Shown: positions 26,681 through 35,377 of the stretch, one piece after another | Layout: each line of letters begins with the position of its first letter | How positions within the stretch are numbered: position 1 is the stretch's first letter | NCBI RefSeq assembly: GCF_018256155.1 | Contig: NZ_JAERLY010000003.1 | Coordinates: 219,444 to 283,443 of the forward strand | Direction of reading: 5' to 3' | From: Gluconobacter sp. Dm-62 | GTDB lineage: Bacteria > Pseudomonadota > Alphaproteobacteria > Acetobacterales > Acetobacteraceae | Length of the DNA stretch: 64,000 bases | The notes under the pieces: model-generated | The model's input: only the letters and a program-made list of their open reading frames with translations | The model's database searches: none | What the model was told of the DNA's origin: nothing | Position numbers and translations under genes: made by a program

Positions 26681-27928
26681 TCAATGTCCCGGCGGCACGG
26701 CCATGCAGGCCATTCCCTGCCCGGAAAGGGTTGAGCAGGCCTGCGCTGCTCCGATGCGGCTAATCCCCGTTAGCCGAGCGCGCCAGACCGTGGCGCCATG
26801 GCTTGGCGTGGGATGTACTTCGATTCGGGCAGACTGAAGCGACGTAAAGGCCGCCTGTCGCGCCATGGTGGCCGCGAACTTTGCCTGTCCGATGCTGCCA
26901 AAGGCGCCCACCTGTACGGCCCAGGGGCCGTAGCTTCCAGGACGGCGGTATCCAACCACCATGGTGGTTGATTCCGTCGGGGCTGCGTGCAGCGTATGGG
27001 GCGTCGGGATTGAGGGCGCAGAAGGGAGTGCCTGCTCAGAGACCGGTTGCTGAAAGGTGAGCGTATCGCCAGCAGGTCGGGAAACGAGGGGAGCGGCAGG
27101 AGCCGCGAGCTGTGGTGTGCTGACTGGTTGAACAGCACAGGGCACATCCGGGTCATAGGCATCGTCAGGGTTACACGGTACAGCGCTGGGCGCCGCAATT
27201 GGCATCTGCGCGGCAGCACTCGTGACATGGCGGCTGGCCCAGACCTGTCCGACACTGCGGGATGCGGTCATCACCGGTGCCGAAGCGGTCTGGATGGGAG
27301 TCAGGCGCCCCCCGGACTGCGAGGCATTCAGCTGATCGGCGCTGGCATAGGCGGCCAGTGGTCCTGTCATGGCGACCTGCGTGCCAAGATGGGGTGTGAT
27401 GCTCGCAACGTAATTGACGGTTTCGTTAGGAAGCTGCCGTCCTTCTGAAAGATAGTCCTCAAGTCGCTGGGGACCCGCGTTGTACGCCGCCAGAAACGCG
27501 GGAGCACCATATTTGCGGGCAAGGATGCTGATATAGCCGGTGCCCGCCATGATGTTGTCATGCGGTTCATAGGGATCTGCCCGCAGACCGTAGCGCGAAC
27601 GCATGTCGGCATAGGTCTGGGGCATGAGCTGCATCAGGCCCATGGCACCGGAATGGGAGGTAATGGGGCGCCCATCGAGAAACTGGTGCCCCCCCGATTC
27701 CTGATGGATAACGGCACGGATCCAGTCCTGTGGAATCGAGAATCGGCTGGCGGCCTGCAGGATGTAGGGCCCCCACGGATCGCTGGCTGAACCCGGAGCG
27801 CGATACGCCCCGCTTGAGGAATAATAGCGGTTGTATGGAGAACGCTGGGACGCGCAGCCCGCAAGCGCTGCAAGGCTCAGGATGATGGTTCCCGTCTGAA
27901 GGAAGACTCGCCTTTTCCTGCTCATCAT
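26681..27928 (-). CDS. Lipoprotein with lytic transglycosylase (SLT) and SPOR domains
   Basis: A 415-residue cell-wall enzyme. The signal sequence ends in a lipobox (IILSLAALAGCASQ), so it is lipid-anchored. The SLT domain (about 50-185) has the catalytic Glu in AVIHQESGGHQF, then HSGAMGLMQLMPQTYADM and FLAAYNAGP, all classic for goose-lysozyme-type transglycosylases. They cleave the MurNAc-GlcNAc bond and leave 1,6-anhydroMurNAc. A Pro/Ala-rich linker leads to a C-terminal SPOR domain (about 335-412, GPWAVQVGAFGSIGQAKFAA), which binds denuded septal glycan. It is divergent from fliL across 63 bases, so it may also open the wall for the flagellum. The architecture resembles RlpA/MltC-like division enzymes. 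Confidence 0.9.
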   Translation of the reverse strand: MMSRKRRVFLQTGTIILSLAALAGCASQRSPYNRYYSSSGAYRAPGSASDPWGPYILQAASRFSIPQDWIRAVIHQESGGHQFLDGRPITSHSGAMGLMQLMPQTYADMRSRYGLRADPYEPHDNIMAGTGYISILARKYGAPAFLAAYNAGPQRLEDYLSEGRQLPNETVNYVASITPHLGTQVAMTGPLAAYASADQLNASQSGGRLTPIQTASAPVMTASRSVGQVWASRHVTSAAAQMPIAAPSAVPCNPDDAYDPDVPCAVQPVSTPQLAAPAAPLVSRPAGDTLTFQQPVSEQALPSAPSIPTPHTLHAAPTESTTMVVGYRRPGSYGPWAVQVGAFGSIGQAKFAATMARQAAFTSLQSARIEVHPTPSHGATVWRARLTGISRIGAAQACSTLSGQGMACMAVPPGH

Positions 27929-27991
27929 AAACCCACTGTTAATCTTTTATGCCGATGATGAGCACTGTCCGAAAGAGAAGGCAGACGAACG

Positions 27992-28468
27992 GTGACGACG
28001 GAGACTCCGGAAAACGAAACCCCGGTCAAGAAGGGGGGTAAGCGCAAGATCATCATCCTTGCAGTGCTGGCATGCCTGCTTCTGGCCGGCGGTGGAGCCT
28101 TTGCATGGAAGCATTTTCATCATGCGGCAACCCCGGCCACCAGGACTGCCTCTGACAAGCCAGTCAAATGGACGACGATCACCATCCCGACCATTCTCTC
28201 CAATCTCGATTCAGGTACGGATCGCACACGGTATGTCCGGATTGGTGCGCGACTTGAAGTCGAGGATGGCAAAAATGCAGAAAACATTGCCGCCCTGATG
28301 CCGCAGATCCAGGACGCCTTCCAGACTTGTCTGCACGGGATGCAACCGTCGGAGCTTTCCGGCAGTGGCATCTACAGGCTGCGGGAAACGATGCTGGCCC
28401 AGATCACCAATATCGTGGCGCCCCTTCGCGTGAAGGATCTCTTTTTCGTAGAGGTGCTGGTGCAGTGA
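27992..28468 (+). CDS. fliL: Flagellar basal-body protein FliL
   Basis: A 158-residue single-pass inner-membrane protein that surrounds the stators and supports torque. It has a short cytoplasmic tail, a transmembrane helix at about residues 17-35 (RKIIILAVLACLLLAGGGAFA), and a periplasmic SPFH-like domain with VKWTTITIPTILSNLDSG, RTRYVRIGARLEVED and the C-terminal VKDLFFVEVLVQ. The GTG start at 27992 leaves a 63-base divergent gap to the lytic transglycosylase gene. Its stop overlaps the fliM GTG start (GTGA), so the pair is translationally coupled. Confidence 0.92.
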   Translation: MTTETPENETPVKKGGKRKIIILAVLACLLLAGGGAFAWKHFHHAATPATRTASDKPVKWTTITIPTILSNLDSGTDRTRYVRIGARLEVEDGKNAENIAALMPQIQDAFQTCLHGMQPSELSGSGIYRLRETMLAQITNIVAPLRVKDLFFVEVLVQ

Positions 28469-29571
28469 GCGACGATCGACAGGCCGACAATGCTTTCGCG
28501 GACCCTGACGATGGGATGCCGGCCGCGGCCTTTCCACTGGCTGGAAACGGCATGAACGGGTTTGAAGCTGGCAACGCTCAGGACCACGTTCTCAGTCAGG
28601 CCGAGATCGACAGCTTCTTTGGTAACGATTCTGCCGTCGCCGGGCCTTCGAACAGTAGCGGTATCGAGCGCGTGGTCAGTACCTCGGGCGTGTCCTCTGA
28701 ACGGCTGCCCATGCTCGAAGTGGTCTTTGATCGTTTCACCCGAATTCTGACGACGAGCCTGCGTAATTTTACCAGCGATAATGTTGAAGCCTCAATGGAT
28801 CGCCTTGGTTCGCAGCGCTTTGGAGACTACCTCGAGAACGTGCCGGGACAGGCCATGTTCGCAGTCTTCAAGGCAGAGGAATGGGATAACTACGGCATCG
28901 TCGTGCTGAGCTCCCCTCTGATCTACAGCATTGTCGATGCCCTGCTGGGAGGGCATGTTCGCAGCGATGGCCCGACCAGCCGTGAGACAGGGCGGCATCA
29001 CACAGCCATTGAGCGTGCACTGATCGAACCAATGGTCAGGATCATTCTTGATGATTTGGAAACAAGCTTCAGTCCGCTGTGTGCCGTCAATTTTCATTTC
29101 GAACGGCTGGAAATGAATTCGCGTTTCGCGATGATCTGCCGTGCCGGAAACGGCGTGGTTACGGCCCGTTTCGGCATCGATATGGAAGGCCGGGGTGGGG
29201 ATGTGGATATCGTGTTGCCGCATGCCACGCTTGAGCCTGTGAGAGACATCCTGCTTCAGCAGTTCATGGGCGAAAAATTCGGTCATGACGGCATGTGGGA
29301 AACCCACCTTGCCCAGGAGCTCTGGCAAACAGACCTGACGCTGGAGGCCGTTCTGGAAGAGCAAACTGTGAATCTGAAAGATATCATGAAGCTCGCTCCG
29401 GGCGATCAGCTGATCCTGCGTCGTAATTCGGACGCGCCCGTCAGTCTGCGCTGTGGGGAACACACCCTTTTCACGGGGCGTGTCGGTCGGAGGCAGGGGC
29501 AGGTGGCCGTCAAAATTGAAGAAGTCCTCAACCAGAAAACCGGCACAGACCGTGTCACATCCTATAGCTGA
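28465..29571 (+). CDS. fliM: Flagellar motor switch protein FliM
   Basis: The C-ring protein that binds CheY-P and sets rotation direction, 368 residues. The CheY-binding EIDSFF-type motif is in HVLSQAEIDSFFGND (about residue 45). The middle domain has LPMLEVVFDRFTRILTTSLRNF and VPGQAMFAVFKAEEWDNYGIVVLSSPLIYSIVDALLGG. The C-terminal SpoA (FliN-like) domain has TLEAVLEEQTVNLKDIMKLAPGDQLIL. I chose the GTG at 28465, overlapping the fliL stop, although the frame is open further upstream inside fliL. The N-terminal extension before the CheY motif is about 40 residues longer than in enteric FliM. Confidence 0.93.
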   Translation: MSDDRQADNAFADPDDGMPAAAFPLAGNGMNGFEAGNAQDHVLSQAEIDSFFGNDSAVAGPSNSSGIERVVSTSGVSSERLPMLEVVFDRFTRILTTSLRNFTSDNVEASMDRLGSQRFGDYLENVPGQAMFAVFKAEEWDNYGIVVLSSPLIYSIVDALLGGHVRSDGPTSRETGRHHTAIERALIEPMVRIILDDLETSFSPLCAVNFHFERLEMNSRFAMICRAGNGVVTARFGIDMEGRGGDVDIVLPHATLEPVRDILLQQFMGEKFGHDGMWETHLAQELWQTDLTLEAVLEEQTVNLKDIMKLAPGDQLILRRNSDAPVSLRCGEHTLFTGRVGRRQGQVAVKIEEVLNQKTGTDRVTSYS

Positions 29572-29585
29572 GCGGAGCATATTTC

Positions 29586-30083
29586 ATGGACAGATTTCAG
29601 CTTGGGATCGAGATCGCGCTTTCAGTGCTGCTGCTGGTGACTATTTTCTACAGTCTCTATCTGGGGCGTGCCCTATCTGTCCTGAGGCGTGACCGCGGAC
29701 AGCTCGATGCACTGATCGCCAGCCTCCAATCCAGCAGTGCACAGGCCCAGTCTGGCATCGACCACTTGCGTCAGACGACAGAACTCGTTGGCCGAGCCCT
29801 GGGGAAGACCGTCGAATCAGGCAAGAGCCTCAAACGGGATCTTGCGATGCTGTGTGACCGCTCCGAGACTCTGGCCCAGCAGCTGGAATCTCTTCTGCCA
29901 GCTGGTCGGGTTGCCACAGCGGGTGCGAAGGCTGCTCCCCGAGCGGAAGAGCGACCTGAAGAAACCACATTCCGTTCTGCGCTTCGGCTCAAGCCGGATG
30001 AAGTACGAACGATGAAACCCAGCGGTAGCAAGAGCGCCGCTGAGCGGGAGCTGCTGCGTGCACTCCGTCAGAAGCAGGGATAA
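29586..30083 (+). CDS. DUF6468-type flagellar-cluster membrane protein
   Basis: A 165-residue protein of the small family found after fliM in many alphaproteobacteria (DUF6468, by family recall). One N-terminal transmembrane helix (about 7-27, GIEIALSVLLLVTIFYSLYLG) is followed by a helical, probably coiled-coil segment (about 35-95, LRRDRGQLDALIASLQSSSAQAQSGIDHLRQ). The basic, low-complexity tail ends SKSAAERELLRALRQKQG. The exact role is not known. Its position between fliM and the MotE-like gene, with gaps of 14 and 5 bases, indicates a motor or basal-body function. The ATG at 29586 follows GAGCGGAGC. Confidence 0.8.
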   Translation: MDRFQLGIEIALSVLLLVTIFYSLYLGRALSVLRRDRGQLDALIASLQSSSAQAQSGIDHLRQTTELVGRALGKTVESGKSLKRDLAMLCDRSETLAQQLESLLPAGRVATAGAKAAPRAEERPEETTFRSALRLKPDEVRTMKPSGSKSAAERELLRALRQKQG

Positions 30084-30088
30084 GGAAC

Positions 30089-30817
30089 ATGTTTTTCCGC
30101 ATTCTGCATCTGGCCTGTGGTCTCATGATCGTTCTTCTTGGGGTCAAGATTTACGCGATTGCTGGTGATCTGATGGGCGATACGGATCCGACAGCTTCGT
30201 CTCTGACAACAGTCGCCATGGCCCAGCCTCAGCCCCAGCCCGATGCAGCAGCAGGTCCCGTGCCGCCGGCGCAGGCTGCTGCCCCCCCCGAAACTCTGCC
30301 GGCGGCCAAAGTGGCTGTTCCCAAGACCGATGACCTCTGTGCCCGTGGTGGCTGCAAAGGGCCAGCGCCGATAGCGTCGACCTCCCCGCTCCAGCCCACG
30401 GACCCCGCGCTTGCTGAACAGCTTGCCAGTCGTGAAAAGGAACTGGATCGCAGAAATGCAGCGCTGAATGATCGTCAACGCCTTGTTGATGCGGCCGAAG
30501 AAGAGCTGCAGCGACGGATGACTGCGCTGGAGAATTCCCGAACAGCGCTCGAGACAAGTGAACAGCATACGGATGCGCTTCGGAATGATGATGCAGATCG
30601 GCTCGTCAAAATCTATCAGGCCATGAAACCTGAAGATGCAGCGGCGATTTTCAATATTCTAGACCTGCGTGTCGGTGTGGCGCTGCTCAACAGGATGAAC
30701 CCGCGCAAAGCCTCGGCGATCATGGAGGCAATGTCCCCGCAACGGGCCATTCTCGCGACGCAACTCCTCGTAAATTCCCACGCCCGGCCTGCCACCCGGA
30801 TTGGTGGCAACGGATGA
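30089..30817 (+). CDS. motE: MotE-like flagellar protein (MgtE N-terminal-like domain)
   Basis: A 242-residue periplasmic protein. An N-terminal signal or anchor helix (about 6-24, ILHLACGLMIVLLGVKIYAIAG) is followed by a Pro/Ala-rich stretch. A coiled coil spans about 110-165 (REKELDRRNAALNDRQRLVDAAEEELQRRM). The C-terminal MgtE intracellular-type domain reads LVKIYQAMKPEDAAAIFNILDLRVGVALLNRMNPRKASAIMEAMSP. In Sinorhizobium, MotE is a chaperone for the periplasmic motor protein MotC, and this gene has the same layout and neighbourhood. A two-cysteine motif, CARGGC, occurs near residue 84. Its stop overlaps the start of the TPR gene (ATGA). Confidence 0.78.
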   Translation: MFFRILHLACGLMIVLLGVKIYAIAGDLMGDTDPTASSLTTVAMAQPQPQPDAAAGPVPPAQAAAPPETLPAAKVAVPKTDDLCARGGCKGPAPIASTSPLQPTDPALAEQLASREKELDRRNAALNDRQRLVDAAEEELQRRMTALENSRTALETSEQHTDALRNDDADRLVKIYQAMKPEDAAAIFNILDLRVGVALLNRMNPRKASAIMEAMSPQRAILATQLLVNSHARPATRIGGNG

Positions 30818-33366
30818 GACAGGCGTTTCCGGCTACGGTGCTGTGCCTGTCGTTGCTTGGAACGGCTGCTGCTTCACCGTCTGAGGGCAAAGCTTCTGCG
30901 TCAAAATCCAGGATAGAGGCAGCTCCTCCCGGCAGGGAAGTGGATGGGAAGCTGTTACCGGCTGGATGGTCTTTTCTGAACGATCCGTCTCCGCTTTTTC
31001 CACATCCTGAAAAAGCCGTGCAGGAAAGGCAGCCTTCTAACGGAAAATCTTTGCCACTCGGAGGGCGGCCCCAGATTACGGTGTCTCCACCTGCCGTAGC
31101 GCCGGTCCAAATTCCGGCAGCGACGGGATTATGGTTGCCTCTGGGGGAATTAACACCTGTGGTGGCCTTCCGGGACGGGCAGAATATCGTGGTCGTGGCT
31201 GCGGGACAGCATGTTCTCGATACGGCGGGTCTGGCCGGGATTGGGCCTTTTACGTCGGTTTCCAGTCGTTTGCTGCCAGATGTCACGGTAATTACCATTG
31301 GTTTGTCTGATGGACGCGATCCTGTTCTGCGCCCGGTTGGAGCCGGCTGGACTGTGTCAGTCGCCGCAGACGTGAAGCCGCAGGCCGACATGCTTCTGGG
31401 ACAGGACGGAAATGCACTGACCTTTATGCCCCCCCTCGAAGAGGGGCTGCCGCAGGTTGTCGCGCTTGACGATCCTGCCTCAGGTCGGCGGCTTCTGTTG
31501 GGAATGACACGTTCGGGACGCATCCAGCAGCCCATGCGCCGTACGGGAACCGGTTTTTCCGTTCGAAGCAGTCTGATAGGGGTCGTGGTTGCGGCTGATT
31601 CCGACACTCTGGAATTGCGTCAGACGGCAGGAAAACTGGTTCTGGATACAACGGGTCCGGACAGCTATCCGCTTATGGCCTCCAACCGGCTTCAGCCTTA
31701 TGGCTCGTCCCTGAGCGGGGTCAGCCTGGGAACGGGAAAACCAGAAGAGCTGCGGGAGGCTCTTCGACGTAGCGTAAACTCTGCAGCGCTGGCCTCATCA
31801 GGCGACCGTTTCGATGCACGTATGCGCGTTGCACAGGCGGCGGCCCGGGCCGGAAACGGGCCACTTCTTGGCGAGGTCCTGCAGGTTGCCCTGCAGGACT
31901 GGCCGGAAGGTGTTGAAAAGCCGGATGCGCGTCGGCTGCAACAGATATCGGCGGTGCTGAACGCGCGGATCGGCTCTTCGAATCTGGCGGAAGACGGAGG
32001 AAATACTCCGGAAGACCAGCTCTGGCGTGGCATGATGCGGATGCTCACACCACCTGATACCCGGGTCGGGCAGGTGGCATCAGGGTCTGCGGAAAGTGAT
32101 CGTCTTCATACTGCGGATCTGATCGCAACGGGCCTGCCTGTTCTGGAGGCTTATGCAAAGCCTTTGCGGGATCGGCTGTTGCCGTCTGCCGCCCAGTGGG
32201 TTGCCCGCTACGGAGATGAGGGCGCTACGAAAGTGCTTGATCAGTTTGCAGATGGCCCACAGGTCGCGCTGGCGAAGGCGCTTCTGGCGGCCCGTCGGAA
32301 TGCACCGGATGCCGAAGCAATGCTTTCCATACTATCGCATGATCCATCGCCGTTAGTCTGGCCGGTGGCGAAGGAAGCCTCTCTCCGGCTGGCATTCAAG
32401 AAGAAGACGCTTAACCCGCAAGCCGTCGCTGAACAGATAGATGGTATTTTGCCTGCTCTACGGATTGCGAAACGGGAAAGCGAAGGTCGTCTTTTACAAA
32501 TTGATGCCCTGATGGAAGGTAATAACCTCGAAGGTGCCGCTGCTGCCGTTCAGGAGTGGGAACGCCTGTATCCTGACGATGCGGCGGCAGTTGAACCGCA
32601 AAGAGCAGATATTATTCATCGTATGGCCCAGTCTGCCTCTCCCACTGGGCGGCAGAACATGAATGAAGTCGCATTTCTGAAGGATGCGTTGGCCAAGGCG
32701 CCGGTTGATGCTCTGCGGCGAGATATTCTTGATGCTCTGGCTCGCCGCTACGAGGCGTTGGGCCTGCCGGATCAGGAGCGGGAAGCTTTGCGCAACCTTC
32801 TTGGCTCCCAGAATGATGCGCAAGATATGAATGTCCGCATCCGACTGGCAAAACTTGAGCTTGATATGGGCGACCTGAAGGCAGCACGACAGGATCTCGC
32901 AGGGTTTGCCGAAGGATCGCCTGATGCCGCGCAGGCTCTTCCGGGAGGTAGCAGCAGTCAATCCGTAGAAGTGGCACTTTTGAAGGCGCGTATTGCCCTT
33001 GCGGATCATCATTCGGATGAGGCAGCGGGACAACTTGCGACCATCCGCGATCCCCGAGCATGGGATCTGCGGGCTCAGATGGCTGAAAAAGCTGGGGAAT
33101 GGCCGCGCGCAGTCGAGGCGCTTTTACCGCTTCTGGACGGACTGCCAGCAGGTCAGGACGCCACGAAGGCAGTACTGTCGCCAGAGCAGCAGGCACTTGT
33201 TTTCCGAATTGGAGGGGATGCCTCCCGGGCTCAGGATCAGCAGACCCTTAAAAACCTGCAAACCCGATTCGGGGCACTGATGAAGGGTACGCCTTCAGAA
33301 AGTGTTTTCCATCTGCTTGTCGGAAGCCGTGAAGAGGCATCATCGCCAGTTTCTGCTGGCGGGTGA
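30814..33366 (+). CDS. Large exported helical-repeat protein of the flagellar cluster (850 aa)
   Basis: Starts ATG 30814 overlapping the previous stop. A signal peptide is visible (FPATVLCLSLLGTAAASPSEG), so the protein is periplasmic or outer. Residues about 80-330 look like beta-strand-rich sequence (WLPLGELTPVVAFRDGQNIVVVAAG). From about 330 on, the sequence is helical with TPR-like pairs (AQAAARAGNGPLLGEVLQVALQDWPEG, EGAAAAVQEWERLYPDDAAAVEPQ, LAKLELDMGDLKAARQDLAGFAEG). I do not know a named family. Co-transcription with fliM and the MotE-like gene suggests a periplasmic motor or stator role, possibly filling the MotC niche. That is inference from position and size. It converges on tetR with a 7-base gap. 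Confidence 0.75.
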   Translation: MRQAFPATVLCLSLLGTAAASPSEGKASASKSRIEAAPPGREVDGKLLPAGWSFLNDPSPLFPHPEKAVQERQPSNGKSLPLGGRPQITVSPPAVAPVQIPAATGLWLPLGELTPVVAFRDGQNIVVVAAGQHVLDTAGLAGIGPFTSVSSRLLPDVTVITIGLSDGRDPVLRPVGAGWTVSVAADVKPQADMLLGQDGNALTFMPPLEEGLPQVVALDDPASGRRLLLGMTRSGRIQQPMRRTGTGFSVRSSLIGVVVAADSDTLELRQTAGKLVLDTTGPDSYPLMASNRLQPYGSSLSGVSLGTGKPEELREALRRSVNSAALASSGDRFDARMRVAQAAARAGNGPLLGEVLQVALQDWPEGVEKPDARRLQQISAVLNARIGSSNLAEDGGNTPEDQLWRGMMRMLTPPDTRVGQVASGSAESDRLHTADLIATGLPVLEAYAKPLRDRLLPSAAQWVARYGDEGATKVLDQFADGPQVALAKALLAARRNAPDAEAMLSILSHDPSPLVWPVAKEASLRLAFKKKTLNPQAVAEQIDGILPALRIAKRESEGRLLQIDALMEGNNLEGAAAAVQEWERLYPDDAAAVEPQRADIIHRMAQSASPTGRQNMNEVAFLKDALAKAPVDALRRDILDALARRYEALGLPDQEREALRNLLGSQNDAQDMNVRIRLAKLELDMGDLKAARQDLAGFAEGSPDAAQALPGGSSSQSVEVALLKARIALADHHSDEAAGQLATIRDPRAWDLRAQMAEKAGEWPRAVEALLPLLDGLPAGQDATKAVLSPEQQALVFRIGGDASRAQDQQTLKNLQTRFGALMKGTPSESVFHLLVGSREEASSPVSAGG

Positions 33367-33373
33367 TTGTGGG

Positions 33374-34042
33374 TCAGTCTTGAAGGGCCGGACGATGGCC
33401 CTCAAGGAAAACCCGGATACCATACGCCATGAACTCTTCGAGTTTTTCTTTTGAACGGTTTGGTTTGCAGTGAGTGAGCTGTCCCAGCATGGGGCCGCCG
33501 AGGGTCATGCCAAAGAGCAGGTCCGAAGCTTCGGTGATGTCAGGAATATCCAGCCTGCCGGCTTCGGACTGCGTCGCCAGCCAGTGCTGGATTGGCAGCA
33601 CCCGGCCCGAAAGCTGAAAAAGATCTGCGACAAGCTGCCGGACTGCAGGGTTGCGGCTGGTTTCCGTGATGACGGAGCGCAGCAGACTCAGGCGTTCGTC
33701 ACAGAACATGCACGCTGCGATACAGGTCATCAGGCCCAGGAGCTGTTTTTCCATGGGATCCGTGGGGACCGGCGTATAGGTGATGGGGGCGAACAGCCGC
33801 TCGAGGATCAGGGTTTCGAAAAGAATCTGTTTGGAGTCGAAAAACTGATAGAGGGTTTTCTTGGACATTCCCGAGCATGAAGCGATGCTGTCCATGGATG
33901 CGGCGTGATAGCCGTGTGTGGTCAGGACCGAGCTTGCGGCGTCCAGAATCCGGATTCGTCTTTCCGCTTCATCGAGCTGCGCGGGACGGCCACAGCAAGG
34001 CTGTTTCCGGTCTTCGGACTGGCTGCTCGACTGACTGTTCAA
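33374..34042 (-). CDS. TetR-family regulator of the divergent RND pump
   Basis: A 222-residue repressor. The N-terminal helix-turn-helix (about 25-75) reads RILDAASSVLTTHGYHAASMDSIASCSGMSKKTLYQFFDSKQILF, the TetR pattern. The variable C-terminal ligand domain follows (about 85-215). I chose the TTG complementary to 34040-34042, because GGAG lies 6 bases upstream (34049-34052). The frame stays open to another TTG at 34087, but that start would lie inside the palindrome discussed below. A CCGRP motif precedes the HTH. It is divergent from the RND operon and is therefore its likely repressor. The inducers are unknown. Confidence 0.88.
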   Translation of the reverse strand: MNSQSSSQSEDRKQPCCGRPAQLDEAERRIRILDAASSVLTTHGYHAASMDSIASCSGMSKKTLYQFFDSKQILFETLILERLFAPITYTPVPTDPMEKQLLGLMTCIAACMFCDERLSLLRSVITETSRNPAVRQLVADLFQLSGRVLPIQHWLATQSEAGRLDIPDITEASDLLFGMTLGGPMLGQLTHCKPNRSKEKLEEFMAYGIRVFLEGHRPALQD

Positions 34043-34073
34043 GATTAACTCCGATATTATTTCACAGACTGAA

Positions 34074-34087
34074 TTGACGTCTGTCAA
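34074..34087. promoter_or_regulatory. Candidate TetR operator palindrome
   Basis: TTGAC (34074-34078) and GTCAA (34083-34087) are separated by 4 bases, and CAGAC (34065-34069) repeats as GTCTG (34079-34083) in an overlapping dyad. It lies in the 114-base divergent gap between tetR and the pump genes, the usual place for such an operator. TTGAC could also be part of a -35 box. Confidence 0.45.
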
Positions 34088-34089
34088 AG

Positions 34090-34130
34090 AAACCCGCTAG
34101 TTTCCGTCCTCGCAGGAAACTAGCGGGTTT
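34090..34130. promoter_or_regulatory. Perfect 16-bp-stem inverted repeat in the tetR/RND divergent gap
   Basis: AAACCCGCTAGTTTCC (34090-34105) pairs perfectly with GGAAACTAGCGGGTTT (34115-34130) around a 9-base loop. The repeat lies 26 bases before the RND adaptor ATG and beside the TTGAC palindrome. It looks like a bidirectional terminator, yet it stands at the 5' side of both genes. It is therefore an attenuator, an operator or a transcription insulator. See findings. Confidence 0.7.
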
Positions 34131-34156
34131 CTGTATCACAGGATAGCGGCCGTATC

Positions 34157-35371
34157 ATGCCTTCTTTTCAGAAAATGTCTTTGAATTCTTCTGCTGCCCT
34201 GTCTCCGGTCGGTCCGTGGGGCGGGAGGGGTGCGCTTCTGGTGCCGCTTCTGGCGCTCCCGCTGCTGGTGGCGGGGTGTCAGAAAAAAGCTCCCCCTCCG
34301 CAAATGCCGCCCCAGCCTGTCGATGTGGTGACACTGAAGACGCAGCCTGTCACGCTTGAGACGTCCCTTCCGGGGCGGACGGATGCCTATGAACAGGCAC
34401 AGATCCGGCCACAGGTGAATGGTGTCATTGTCTCGCGTGACTTCGAGCAGGGAGCGGACGTCAAGGTCGGGCAGCAGCTCTTCCAGATCTATATCGCGCC
34501 CTATCAGGCCGCTTACGACCAGGCAAAGGCGCAGCTTCTGAACGCCCAGGCCGCAGCGTCACGGGCAGCAGGGCAGCTGAAGCGGTATCGTCCACTTGTG
34601 GCAGCCCATGCCGTGAGTTCACAGGACTACGACAACACTCTGGCGACGTCGCGTGAAGCTGAAGCCCAGGTTGCACAGGCGAAGGCAGCTGTTGAAGCCG
34701 CGGCCGTCAACCTGAACTATACGCATGTGCGTGCACCCATCAGCGGGCGCATTGGTCGTACACTGTATACACCGGGTGCGCTGCTGACAGCGGGCCAGAC
34801 CCAGCCGATCGCGGTCGTGACGCGGCTTGATCCGATTTATGTGGACGTCAATCTGGCAGCCTCTGACATGCTGCGTCTGAAGCGCGAACTGGCGAATGGT
34901 CAGGTCGAGCGTAATGGGGCGGATGCGGCGGCAGTCAGCCTGAAGCTGGAAGACAGCTCCGATTATCCGGCACGCGGCAAGCTCCAGCTTTCCGAAGTCA
35001 CGGTGGACCCGTCGACCGGAACGCTCGTCATGCGGGCCGTTTTCCCCAACCCCGATCACCTGCTGCTGCCGGGCATGTTCGTGCATGCGCATATTCAGGA
35101 AGGCATTGATCCGAACGGTCTGCTGGTGCCGCAGGTCGCGGTTGCCCGGGATGCCAAGGGCAATCCTTACGTCATGATCGTGGATGGTGAGAACAAGGTC
35201 GGCCAGCGTTCCATTCAGGTCTCGCGGACGGTCGGTGAGTCCTGGCTTGTTTCTGATGGTCTGAAGGTCGGCGACAGGGTGATCGTGAACGGTCTGCAGA
35301 AAGTCCAGCCAGGTGCGAAGGTGGTGCCTCATGATGTGCCCGCCGAAGTCCCCGCGGGAAAGGCGGAGTAA
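34157..35371 (+). CDS. RND efflux periplasmic adaptor (AcrA/MexA type)
   Basis: A 404-residue membrane fusion lipoprotein linking the RND pump to the outer-membrane channel. The signal sequence has the lipobox LPLLVAGCQKK (Cys near residue 41). A barrel-sandwich half follows: VTLETSLPGRTDAYEQAQIRPQVNGVI. Then come the alpha-hairpin (about 110-180), the second half YTHVRAPISGRIGRTLYTPGALL, and a beta-barrel with TGTLVMRAVFPNPDHLLLPGMFVHAHI. It ends with GLQKVQPGAKVVP. An in-frame ATG at 34172 is an alternative start. It is the first gene of adaptor-pump-channel, with a 6-base gap to the pump. Likely repressed by the divergent TetR protein. Confidence 0.95.
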   Translation: MPSFQKMSLNSSAALSPVGPWGGRGALLVPLLALPLLVAGCQKKAPPPQMPPQPVDVVTLKTQPVTLETSLPGRTDAYEQAQIRPQVNGVIVSRDFEQGADVKVGQQLFQIYIAPYQAAYDQAKAQLLNAQAAASRAAGQLKRYRPLVAAHAVSSQDYDNTLATSREAEAQVAQAKAAVEAAAVNLNYTHVRAPISGRIGRTLYTPGALLTAGQTQPIAVVTRLDPIYVDVNLAASDMLRLKRELANGQVERNGADAAAVSLKLEDSSDYPARGKLQLSEVTVDPSTGTLVMRAVFPNPDHLLLPGMFVHAHIQEGIDPNGLLVPQVAVARDAKGNPYVMIVDGENKVGQRSIQVSRTVGESWLVSDGLKVGDRVIVNGLQKVQPGAKVVPHDVPAEVPAGKAE

Positions 35372-35377
35372 CCCCGC

